From Paractinoplanes tereljensis (lineage in GTDB: Bacteria > Actinomycetota > Actinomycetes > Mycobacteriales > Micromonosporaceae), in contig NZ_BOMY01000022.1 in assembly GCF_016862435.1 (NCBI RefSeq), positions 124,001-188,000 of the forward strand: a DNA stretch of 64,000 nucleotides, in the 5' to 3' direction. The notes beneath the pieces are model-generated. The model was not told where the DNA came from and made no database searches. It saw only the letters and a program-made list of their open reading frames with translations. Shown one piece after another: positions 8,476-18,702 of this stretch (positions are counted from its first letter, which is position 1; each line of letters opens with the position of its first letter). Both the position numbers and the translations under genes were made by a program.

Positions 8476-9592
8476 CCGCGCGGCCGACGATCAGGGTGTT
8501 GATCTCGCGGGTGCCCTCGTAGGAATAGAGGGCCTCGGCGTCGGCCACGAAGCGGCCGATGTTGTAGTCGAGGACGATGCCGTTGCCGGCCAGCAGTTCG
8601 CGGGACCAGCCGGCCACCTCGCGCATCCGGGTCGTGCAGTACGCCTTGGCCAGTGCGGAATGCTCGTCGCGGTAGCGGCCGTCGTCCTGCAGCTGGGCCA
8701 GCCGCACGCACATGCCCAGTGACGCGGTCACGTTGCCGGCCATCCGCACCAGCAGGTCCTGCACCAGCTGGAAGGCCGCGATCGGCTTGCCGAACTGCTG
8801 GCGCTCCTTGGCGTAGTCCAGGGCGATCTCGTAGGCCGCCAGCATCACGCCGACCGCCTCCCAGGCCACCCCGCTGCGGGTCGCCCGCAGCACCTTGGCG
8901 GTGTCCTTGAACGAGTTCGCCTGCTGGAGCCGATCGGCCTCGGGCACCCGGACGCCGTCCAACACGATGTCGGCGTTCTGCACCGTACGCAGCGCGATCT
9001 TGTTCTCGATCTTCGTGGCCGTGAACCCGGGTGCGTCGCCGGGCACGACGAAGCCCTTCACCTGGTCGTCTGCAACGTCGCGGGCCCACACCACGATCAG
9101 GTCGGCGAAGGTGGCGTTGCCGATCCAGCGTTTCTGGCCGTTCAGGATCCACCCGGAACCGTCGCGGCGGGCGGTCGTGCGCAGGCCGGCGGCCACGTCG
9201 GAGCCGCCGGTCGGCTCGGTCAGCGCGAACGCGCCCACCTGATCGAAAGCGGCCATCGAGGGCAGCCAGCGTTCCTGCTGGTCCGGCGAGCCGCAGGCCT
9301 TGATGCTGCCCATCGCCAGGCCGGCGTGCACGCCGTAGAAGGTGGCCATCGAGGCGTCCACCCGGGCCATCTCCAGGGCCAGCCAGCCGTTCAGCAACGA
9401 CGACCCCGGGCGGCCGGCGATCTCCAGATCGGCGTACCGCTTGATCAGCTGCGAGGGGAAGGCCGCGCGCGACCACTGATCGTTCGCGATCGGGGCCACC
9501 TCGGCGGCTAGAAAGGTGCGGACGCGTTCCACAACTGCGGCCTCGTCCTCCGAAAGGAGGTCCTCGAAGCTGTACAGATCTCCAGCGAGCAT
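8450..9592 (-). CDS. Acyl-CoA dehydrogenase, glutaryl-CoA dehydrogenase-like
   Basis: This 380-residue protein has the full acyl-CoA dehydrogenase fold: N-terminal helices, the FAD-binding segment FALTEPTGGSDVAAGLRTTA, the WILNGQKRWIGNATFADL strand region, and the C-terminal helical domain with RQQFGKPIAAFQLVQ. The catalytic base is the glutamate of SYEGTREINTLIVGRAVTG, an arrangement typical of glutaryl-CoA dehydrogenases, which oxidise and decarboxylate glutaryl-CoA in lysine and tryptophan degradation. Other short-chain substrates are possible. No pathway partner lies next to it. Its start is only 44 bases from the divergent glyS start. Confidence 0.93.
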   Translation of the reverse strand: MLAGDLYSFEDLLSEDEAAVVERVRTFLAAEVAPIANDQWSRAAFPSQLIKRYADLEIAGRPGSSLLNGWLALEMARVDASMATFYGVHAGLAMGSIKACGSPDQQERWLPSMAAFDQVGAFALTEPTGGSDVAAGLRTTARRDGSGWILNGQKRWIGNATFADLIVVWARDVADDQVKGFVVPGDAPGFTATKIENKIALRTVQNADIVLDGVRVPEADRLQQANSFKDTAKVLRATRSGVAWEAVGVMLAAYEIALDYAKERQQFGKPIAAFQLVQDLLVRMAGNVTASLGMCVRLAQLQDDGRYRDEHSALAKAYCTTRMREVAGWSRELLAGNGIVLDYNIGRFVADAEALYSYEGTREINTLIVGRAVTGESAFV

Positions 9593-9622
9593 ATTCCGTA
9601 CCTACCCCGTCAGCGTCTCTCC

Positions 9623-9628
9623 TAGACT
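9623..9628 (+). promoter_or_regulatory. -10 box of the glycyl-tRNA synthetase gene
   Basis: TAGACT lies 8 bases before ATG 9637. The 44-base gap to the divergent dehydrogenase start leaves no room for a T-box or other long leader, so the synthetase mRNA is probably leaderless or nearly so. No good -35 box is visible. Confidence 0.4.
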
Positions 9629-9636
9629 TGCCCACC

Positions 9637-12590
<2,954 letters not shown>

Positions 12591-12594
<4 letters not shown>

Positions 12595-13925
12595 ACCCTG
12601 GGGATCGCCCGGCCGCCGCCGTAGAGGTAGCGGCCGCCCTCGAGGAACATCGCCGTCGGATGGACACCCTCGTCCGTCTCGACGGCGACGAAACGGTCAC
12701 CGCCGACGGCGAGGTTGCGGACGGTCTTGGGTTTCTCGCCCGCCTCGGCGGCGAGGCCCTTCGGGATCCAGGTGATGTCCAGGCCACCGTCGGCGGCGGC
12801 CACGTCGTAGCGGGCGAGCGGCCCCTCGAAGCTGCCGACGTAGGGGGCCGGATCGAACGGCACCGGCTCGGCCGGCGGCCGCAACCGGTCCGGCAGCCGG
12901 ATGCCGGCCGTGTCGGCGAGGACGGCGGCCAGCACCTCGTCGATCAGCGGCGTGGCGTCGCCGCCGTTCGCGTTGATCGCGACGACCACGTCCCGGCTCG
13001 GCACGATCCGCCAGCAGGTGCTCTGGCCGATGGTGCCGCCGTCGTGCCCGACCACCAGGACGCCGTCGTGGTCGAACAGCTCGAAACCGAGACCCCAGCG
13101 GGCCACGTAGCGCTCGCCCATCGCGGGCACCGTGACCTGCGGCTCGAGCATGGTCGCGAAGGTGCCGGCCGGCAGAACCCGGGTGCCGTCGGCGGCCACG
13201 CCGTCGGCAAGGAACATCCGGCCGAACCGCACCAGCTCGCGCGGCGCCGCGGCCGGGATCGAACCGGCCGGGGCGTTGGACCGGGGCAGACCGATCCGGG
13301 AGACCTGCCGCTCCTCGCCGACGTGACCCACCGCGGCCCGGAACCACAGGCCCTCGTCCAGATGCAGGGCCATGTGCGTGACGCCGAGCGGCTCGACCAG
13401 CCGCTCCCGGGCGACCGACTCCCAGGTGCCGCCCCGCAGCGCGGCGACCATCGCGCCCAGCACGACGAAGCCGGAGTTGGCATAGGAGTGCATCGCTCCG
13501 GGCGGATGCACCTGTGGGGCGTTCGTGTGCATCCAGGCGATCAGCTTGGCGACGGCGTCGTCGCCGCGACCGGTGTCCTCGAACAGGTCCCCCTCGAAGC
13601 CGCCGGTGTGCGACAGCAGCTGGCGGACCGTCACGGTCGCGGTCGCCGTCTCGTCCACCACGCCGAACGACGGCAGGTAGTGCCGGACCGGCACGTCCAG
13701 CTCGACCAGCCCGTCGGCCACGAGCTGCATCACCAGCGACGCCGTCCACACCTTGGTGACCGAGCCGATCTGGAACACGCTGTCCGGTGTCGCGTCGACC
13801 CCGGTGTCCCGGTTGACCACGCCGGTGGCCGCCTCGAACAACTCCCCGCCGGCCCCGACCGCGACCGCCGCACCCGGCACCCCGTGTCGTTTCGCCGCCC
13901 CGTCGAGCAATCCCTGAAGGTCCAT
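12591..13925 (-). CDS. Serine hydrolase of the beta-lactamase/penicillin-binding (class C-like) family
   Basis: This 444-residue protein has the three active-site motifs of the family: SxxK as SVTK (residues 55-58), YxN as YAN (148-150) and the HxG equivalent in VVGHDGGTIGQS. VRQLLSHTGGFEG is also typical. The C-terminal hundred residues form the extra barrel-like domain often found in esterase/peptidase members. No signal peptide is visible, so it may act in the cytosol, which argues against a classical beta-lactamase and for an esterase or D-aminopeptidase-like role. ATG 13925 lies 7 bases after TACGGT, a leaderless arrangement. Confidence 0.92.
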
Positions 13926-13932
13926 ATCGACG

Positions 13933-13976
13933 ACCGTACCGGCCCCCGGCCAGAATGCATTCTTCTGCAGGATGCA
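13933..13976 (-). promoter_or_regulatory. Hydrolase -10 box with palindromic element upstream
   Basis: TACGGT (13938-13933, minus strand) stands 7 bases before the hydrolase ATG. Upstream, three small palindromes abut (GAATGCATTC, CTGCAG, GATGCATC), forming an imperfect inverted repeat TGCATTC-N7-GGATGCA at 13956-13976 where the -35 region should be. It is probably a regulator site, also close to the divergent chemoreceptor promoter. Confidence 0.36.
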
Positions 13977-14003
13977 TCAAGTTGCGTTCTCGGTTGCCGA
14001 TCA
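13977..14003 (+). promoter_or_regulatory. Sigma-28 (FliA/WhiG)-like promoter of the chemoreceptor gene
   Basis: TCAA (13977-13980), 15 bases, then GCCGATCA (13996-14003) match the sigma-28 consensus TAAA-N15-GCCGATAA with one mismatch in each box and the exact spacing. Transcription would begin near 14010, giving a leader of about 43 bases before GTG 14053. Confidence 0.55.
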
Positions 14004-14052
14004 GTAGCGGTGCGTGACCACCCCGTCATTGCGTTCGCGAAAGGCGCCCCCC

Positions 14053-15648
14053 GTGAAGAACCCGTCCCGCCGTAGATTCGGTGACCTCCCCACCGGCGTG
14101 AAGATTCTCAGCTCGGTCGGCGTAGCCGGCGTAGCCGCCCTGGCCATCGGCATCACCGGCCTGATGTCGCTGTCGAAGGCCAGCTCGGCCGCCGACAAGA
14201 TCTACAAGAACAACCTGCTGTCGGTCAGCGCCCTCGGGGACGCCCGCGCCGCCGCTATCACGGCCCGCCTGGACACCGCCAGCCTGATGCTGGCCACCGA
14301 CGCCGCCTCCACCCAGAAGTACGCGGCCGCGTTCAAGACCGACTCGGCGACGTTCGGCACCGCCATCGACGCGTACCGCGCGGCCAGCACCACCGACGTC
14401 ACGGTCGACGCCCTCGTGCAGGACTGGGACGCGTACGTGACCGCGGTGCAGGACAAGCTGATCCCGGCCGCGGAAGCGGGTGACACGGCCACCTGGAACC
14501 AGGTACGCACCGACACGGTGGTGCCGCTGATGGAGAAGATCGGCGCGAACGTGGAGAGCCTGCTGGCCGCCGAGAACACCGAAGCGGCAAGTGCCGACGA
14601 GGCCGCCCGCAGCGCGTACCAGGACAGCCGTACCCTCTCGATCGGCCTGATGGTCGGCGGCCTGCTGCTGGCCGGCCTGATCGGCCAGCTGGTCAGCCGG
14701 TCCATCGTCCGTTCGCTGCGGAAGGTCGAGGAGGTGGCCGAGGCCCTCGCCGAGGGTGACCTGACCCACCGCACCAGCCTGACCAGCGGCGACGAGCCCG
14801 GCAAGATGGGCCGCGCGCTCGATGCCGCGGTCGACCGGCTGCGCACCACGGTGTCGACCATCAACAACTCCGCGACCGACCTGGCCGCGGCCACCGAGGA
14901 GATCTCGGCGACCGCCGAGCAGATCGCCGGCTCGGCCACCGAGACGTCCCGCCAGGCCGCCGCGGTGTCCAGCGCGGCCGGCGAGGTGTCGGTGAGCGTC
15001 ACCACGGTCTCGGCCGGCGGCGAGGAGATGGCCGCCGCGATCCGGGAGATCTCCCAGAACGCCAGCGAGGCAGCTCGGGTCGCCACCGAAGCGGTCGCCG
15101 CGGCCACCGCCACGTCGGCCACGATGAACCAGCTCAGCGTCTCGTCGGCGGAGATCGGCAACGTGATCAAGGTGATCACCTCGATCGCCGAGCAGACCAA
15201 TCTGCTGGCCCTGAACGCCACCATCGAGGCGGCCCGGGCCGGCGACGCGGGCAAGGGCTTCGCGGTGGTCGCGTCCGAGGTCAAGGACCTGGCCCAGGAA
15301 ACCGCGAAGGCCACCGAGGAGATCTCCCGCCGGGTCGAGGCCATCCAGGCCGACGCGGGCGGCGCGGTCTCGGCGATCGAGATGATCACCGACGTGATCG
15401 GCCGGATCAGCGACTTCCAGACCACCATCGCGTCCGCGGTCGAGGAGCAGACGGCCACCACCGCCGAGATGAACCGCAGCGTGATCGAGGCCGCCGGCGG
15501 CACCACCGAGATCTCGCAGACCATCACCGGGGTGGCCGACGCCGCCCACCACACCAGCGAGGGCGTGGCGCACACCAAGCAGGCCACCGCCGAGCTGGCC
15601 CGGATGTCCGGCGACCTGACCAGCCTGGTCGCCACCTTCAAGTACTGA
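14053..15648 (+). CDS. Methyl-accepting chemotaxis protein
   Basis: The receptor of about 531 residues has a first membrane segment at residues 17-40, an extracytoplasmic four-helix sensor of about 150 residues, a second membrane segment (SIGLMVGGLLLAGLIGQLV), a HAMP domain and a long cytoplasmic coiled coil. The signalling tip EQTNLLALNATIEAARAGDAGKGFAVVA (about 380-410) is intact for CheA/CheW contact. No CheR-binding pentapeptide ends the protein. GTG 14053 is preferred to GTG 14014 because AAAGG lies 8 bases upstream and the predicted transcription start falls beside 14014. The ligand is unknown. It implies a motile stage, as in zoospore-forming actinomycetes. Confidence 0.95.
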   Translation: MKNPSRRRFGDLPTGVKILSSVGVAGVAALAIGITGLMSLSKASSAADKIYKNNLLSVSALGDARAAAITARLDTASLMLATDAASTQKYAAAFKTDSATFGTAIDAYRAASTTDVTVDALVQDWDAYVTAVQDKLIPAAEAGDTATWNQVRTDTVVPLMEKIGANVESLLAAENTEAASADEAARSAYQDSRTLSIGLMVGGLLLAGLIGQLVSRSIVRSLRKVEEVAEALAEGDLTHRTSLTSGDEPGKMGRALDAAVDRLRTTVSTINNSATDLAAATEEISATAEQIAGSATETSRQAAAVSSAAGEVSVSVTTVSAGGEEMAAAIREISQNASEAARVATEAVAAATATSATMNQLSVSSAEIGNVIKVITSIAEQTNLLALNATIEAARAGDAGKGFAVVASEVKDLAQETAKATEEISRRVEAIQADAGGAVSAIEMITDVIGRISDFQTTIASAVEEQTATTAEMNRSVIEAAGGTTEISQTITGVADAAHHTSEGVAHTKQATAELARMSGDLTSLVATFKY

Positions 15649-15655
15649 CCGTGCA

Positions 15656-15690
15656 CCCCGGCCGCCGGCTCTCGCCGGCGGCCGGGGTTT
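15656..15690 (+). terminator. Intrinsic terminator between chemoreceptor and DUF5753 regulator
   Basis: A perfect 13-base-pair stem (CCCCGGCCGCCGG at 15656-15668, complement at 15675-15687) with a 6-base loop is followed by TTT. It lies 8 bases after the chemoreceptor stop and touches the stop of the convergent regulator gene. Confidence 0.9.
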
Positions 15691-16541
15691 CATGCGGCGA
15701 GAACGCTTTTGATCATCACCGTCGTGCTCTGTTGATCGAGGCACCTCCGGCTCAGCTGCGCGAACACGTCGCGGTACTGCCCGACCTCGGCCGGCTGCCG
15801 GACGAACTGCCTCGACCGGATCGGACCCTCCACATAGACGATGTCCGGATCGGCGCCGCCCGGGAACTCCAGAATCGCGATGGACACACCCAGCAGAGCG
15901 TGTTCGCCGGCGTCGTACGGAAGAACCCGCAGCGTCACGGTCGGCAGTTCCGATACCGCGAGCAGATGGCGCAACTGCTCGGCCATCACCTGCCGGCCGC
16001 CGATCGGGCGGCGAATCACCGACTCGTCGACGATCGCGAAGAGTTTCAGCGGAGGGTCCTCGCGGAGCCGGCGTTGGCGGGCCAGGCGCAGCGAGGTGAT
16101 GCGGTCGATGAGCACCAGTCGCTCGGCCGACAACGACACCGCGAACAGCGCCCGCATGTACGCCTCGGTCTGCAGCAGTCCCGGCAGGACCACCGGTTCC
16201 CAGCTGCGTATCGCGGCGGCCTCCGCCTCGAAGCCGACAAAAGAGTCCGGCGGAAGAATGTCGCGATATTGGGTCCACCAGGACTGCTCGCGCGACGAAC
16301 GGGCCATGTCCACCAGGGAATCCCGGTACTCCCGGTCGTCAACGCCGTACATGTCGAGGAGATCGCGAACGTCGCGCGGGGTGACCGAGACCTTGGCCGT
16401 CTCGATCCGGGTCACCTTGGCCGGGTGCCACTCGAACCGCTGCGAAACCTGCTCCTGGGTGAGTTTGGCCGCCTCGCGGCAGCGCCGCAGTTCAGCGCCC
16501 AGACGGCGGCGGCGCAGCGTCGGTCCCTCGGCTCGGGGCAC
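15690..16541 (-). CDS. XRE-type helix-turn-helix protein with DUF5753
   Basis: This 283-residue protein starts with an XRE helix-turn-helix (LGAELRRCREAAKLTQEQVSQRF, then WHPAKVTRIETAKVSVTPRDV). The DUF5753 domain follows, with WEPVVLPGLLQTEAYMRAL, RLARQRRLREDPPLKLFAIVDESVIRRPIGG and VTLRVLPYDAGEHALLGVSIAILEF. This architecture is common in mycelial actinomycetes, where it usually pairs with a small DUF397 gene and affects development or antibiotics. No DUF397 gene is next to it here. GTG 16541 lies 6 bases after TATGAT (16553-16548), so the transcript seems leaderless. Confidence 0.93.
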   Translation of the reverse strand: MPRAEGPTLRRRRLGAELRRCREAAKLTQEQVSQRFEWHPAKVTRIETAKVSVTPRDVRDLLDMYGVDDREYRDSLVDMARSSREQSWWTQYRDILPPDSFVGFEAEAAAIRSWEPVVLPGLLQTEAYMRALFAVSLSAERLVLIDRITSLRLARQRRLREDPPLKLFAIVDESVIRRPIGGRQVMAEQLRHLLAVSELPTVTLRVLPYDAGEHALLGVSIAILEFPGGADPDIVYVEGPIRSRQFVRQPAEVGQYRDVFAQLSRRCLDQQSTTVMIKSVLAA

Positions 16542-16547
16542 CGGCCC

Positions 16548-16553
16548 ATCATA
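16548..16553 (-). promoter_or_regulatory. -10 box of the XRE-DUF5753 gene
   Basis: TATGAT on the minus strand lies 6 bases before the GTG start at 16541, the spacing of a leaderless transcript. It sits just past the stop of the upstream channel remnant. A convincing -35 box is not seen. Confidence 0.5.
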
Positions 16554-16554
16554 T

Positions 16555-16845
16555 TCAGTCGTCCCGGTGGATGCGCAGGTCGCGTTCCAGTTCGGCGATC
16601 GTGCTGCGGAGGTCGTCCAGGCGTTGGGTGATCATGATGCGGTCGATGTCGTCCGGGATGCCGTCGCCGTCGTCGTCGGTGGCCAGGGCTTCGGTCATCT
16701 CCAGGCGGCGGGCCTCCTCCATGGAGTTGACGATGACCGCGATCAGGATGTTCAGCAGCAGGTTGACCGTGATCAGCACGTAGCTGACGTTCCAGCCGTG
16801 CTTGAAGAAGTCCTGCGGGCGCTTGCACGCGACGGTGATCGGCAT
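16555..16845 (-). pseudogene. Internally deleted voltage-gated ion channel remnant
   Basis: The 96-codon frame joins two distant parts of an ion-channel protein. Residues 9-20 (RPQDFFKHGWNV) match the S2-S3 region of the voltage sensor, and directly after comes SYVLITVNLLLNILIAVIVNSMEEAR, the end of pore helix S6. S3-S5, the voltage-sensor arginines and the selectivity filter are missing. The tail has an acidic, EF-hand-like TDDDGDGIPDDIDR and a coiled coil (RLDDLRSTIAELERDLR). Full-length relatives have roughly 250 or more residues, so this is best read as an internal deletion. Its ATG overlaps the hydrolase stop by one base (TGATG), so it may still be translated. A small coiled-coil membrane protein is the alternative. 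Confidence 0.72.
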
Positions 16846-18098
16846 CAGCGCAGGCCGGCGGCCATCTCCAGCAGGTGGCTCAGAACCGCGTCGCCCGAGG
16901 TGCGCAGGCCGTCGTGCTCGTGCTCGTTCGTCACCCACGTGCGGACACTACCCACGGCGGCGGCCGTCTCCAGGGATAGGCCGGCATCGACGTACATGTC
17001 GTCGGCGTAGACCGCGGCCAGCACCGGCACCTCGTTGGCGGCCAGCCGTTCGCGGTCGTAGAGGACCGGCCAGTCGTCGGACTCGGCCAGCAGGTGGGCG
17101 GCGGCCGCGAACGGGCGCAGGGCGGCGATCTGCTCGAACATCCAGGGGTACATCATCTCGCCGGTGAACAGCAGCGGGTCGGCCTCGGCGGCGAACGCCG
17201 GGTAGTTCTTGATGGCGTGCGACGCGGCCCAGCCGGTCGGGCCGTTGGCCTGGCCGTAGCAGTACTCCTGCAGGGCGAACAGCGGCTGGTCGATGAAGCC
17301 GGTCAGCGCCATCACCTCGTACCGGAAGGTGTCCGACAGCCGGTCGCCGTGCCAGGCCTCGTCCAGCAGCCAGTGCAGCTGGGCGTAGCCGTCGCTCATG
17401 CCGAACATGCTGCCGAGGAAGCGGAACCGCTCGACGGTGAGGCGGTCACCGTCGGGCAGGCGTACCTCCGCTTGGGTCAGATGGTCGGCGATGCGGCGCA
17501 CCGCGGCCGCGTCGGCCGGGAAGGCCCGGTAGAACTCCGCGTTCTTCGCGGCGACCCGCGGGTAGGTGCGGGCGTAGACCTCGTCGGCGGTCGTGGCCAG
17601 GCCCGGCAGGCCGCCGGTGATGAAGCAGTTGCGCAGGCCCTGCGGGGCGGCCGACAGGTACGCCAGGGTGACGAAACCGCCGTAGCTCTGCCCGAGGGTG
17701 TCCCATTTGGACCCGCCGGCCAGTTGCCGGCGCAGGATCTCGGCGTCGGCGACGATGCTGTCAGCCCGGAACAGGCGCAGGTAGGCGGCGAGTTCCTCCG
17801 GGGACCGGCCGGCCGCCTCCAGACGCGAACTGCGGCCGGTGCCACGCTGGTCGAGCAGCAGCACCCGGTGGGTGCGCACGGCCCGGCCGATCCAGCTCTC
17901 GGCGCGCACCGGCCGCGGCGACTTGCCGCCCGGCCCACCCTGCAGGAACAGCAGCCACGGCAGGTCGTCGCCGGCCCGGTCGGCCGCCACCACCTCGCGG
18001 GCGAACACCTCGATCGTGCCCTCGTCCGGCCGCCGGTGGTCGAGCGGCACGGCGACGGTGTGATCGGCGAAGCGCAGCCCCGGGTGAGCGATCATCAA
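16845..18098 (-). CDS. Alpha/beta hydrolase, proline iminopeptidase-like (peptidase S33)
   Basis: This 417-residue cytosolic protein begins with FADHTVAVPLDHRRPDEGTIEVFAREVV, a start typical of this subgroup. The oxyanion motif is LFLQGGPGGKSPRP, the LLDQRGTGRS strand follows, and the nucleophile is S138 in GQSYGG. The acid and histidine are probably in VPVLAAVYADDMYVD and NEHEHDGLR. Relatives remove N-terminal proline or hydrolyse other amides and esters. It overlaps the upstream TetR gene by 4 bases, so the regulator and hydrolase form one unit under the double operator at 18654-18702. Confidence 0.91.
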   Translation of the reverse strand: MMIAHPGLRFADHTVAVPLDHRRPDEGTIEVFAREVVAADRAGDDLPWLLFLQGGPGGKSPRPVRAESWIGRAVRTHRVLLLDQRGTGRSSRLEAAGRSPEELAAYLRLFRADSIVADAEILRRQLAGGSKWDTLGQSYGGFVTLAYLSAAPQGLRNCFITGGLPGLATTADEVYARTYPRVAAKNAEFYRAFPADAAAVRRIADHLTQAEVRLPDGDRLTVERFRFLGSMFGMSDGYAQLHWLLDEAWHGDRLSDTFRYEVMALTGFIDQPLFALQEYCYGQANGPTGWAASHAIKNYPAFAAEADPLLFTGEMMYPWMFEQIAALRPFAAAAHLLAESDDWPVLYDRERLAANEVPVLAAVYADDMYVDAGLSLETAAAVGSVRTWVTNEHEHDGLRTSGDAVLSHLLEMAAGLR

Positions 18099-18661
18099 AG
18101 CAGCCTATCGAGGCCGTACTCGAAGCGTTCCGCGAAGCTGTCCACGCTCAGCTCAGGCAGCACGCGGCGCAACGCGGGGCGGTCGCCGACCTCCAGCTCG
18201 CGGGTGAAGCGGGCCGGTGCGGCCTGCTCCTCCTGGGTCAGGCCGAGGGTGAAATAGATCAGGCTCCAGCACGTCCAGGCGGCGTCGCGCTCCGCCATCC
18301 CGCCGTCGAGCAGCGCGCCGACCAGCGCCTCGGCGACGTCGAGGGTGGCCGGCTCGGCCGCGTAGGTGCCGGTCACCACGGCCGCGCCGTCGCGGTGGGC
18401 GAGAAGGGCGCCCCGGTAGCGGCGGACGATCTCGGCGGCCCGCTCCCGCCAGCCGGCCGGCAGGCCTTCGAGGCTTACGCCTCCGATGATCGCGTCGGCC
18501 ATCAGCTCGCCGAGCCGGGCTCGGCTCTTGGCATGCCACAACACCGAATTCATCCGTACGCCGAGCCGCTCGGCGATCGCCCGGAGGGAGACGGCGGCCG
18601 CGCCGTGCTCGTCGAGGATCGCCAGGGCGGTCCGCACCACATCCCCTTGACTCTTGGTCAC
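18095..18661 (-). CDS. TetR-family repressor
   Basis: The 188-residue protein has an N-terminal TetR helix-turn-helix (VVRTALAILDEHGAAAVSLRAIAERLGVRMNSVLWHAKSRARLGELMADAI) and a TetR_C-like ligand domain with WSLIYFTLGLTQEEQAAPARF. GTG 18661 lies 6 bases after TACACT, so the transcript seems leaderless. An operator overlaps its own start codon, which predicts autoregulation. It is translationally coupled to the S33 hydrolase and divergent from the monooxygenase/Rid pair, all of which it probably controls. Confidence 0.93.
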   Translation of the reverse strand: MTKSQGDVVRTALAILDEHGAAAVSLRAIAERLGVRMNSVLWHAKSRARLGELMADAIIGGVSLEGLPAGWRERAAEIVRRYRGALLAHRDGAAVVTGTYAAEPATLDVAEALVGALLDGGMAERDAAWTCWSLIYFTLGLTQEEQAAPARFTRELEVGDRPALRRVLPELSVDSFAERFEYGLDRLL

Positions 18662-18702
18662 TGACCAAGTGTACTCGGCCCATGAATTTGGTCAGTGACC
18701 AA
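18647..18702. promoter_or_regulatory. Double palindromic TetR operator and divergent leaderless promoters
   Basis: Two perfect palindromes lie 34 bases apart centre to centre: TTGGTCACTGACCAA (18654-18668) and TTGGTCAGTGACCAA (18688-18702). The first, extended by one pair, exactly fills the 17-base spacer between TTGACT (18647-18652) and TGTACT (18670-18675), the promoter of the monooxygenase whose ATG 18682 is 6 bases further on. It also overlaps the TetR start. The second lies inside codons 3-7 of the monooxygenase. Binding would shut both directions. Confidence 0.83.
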
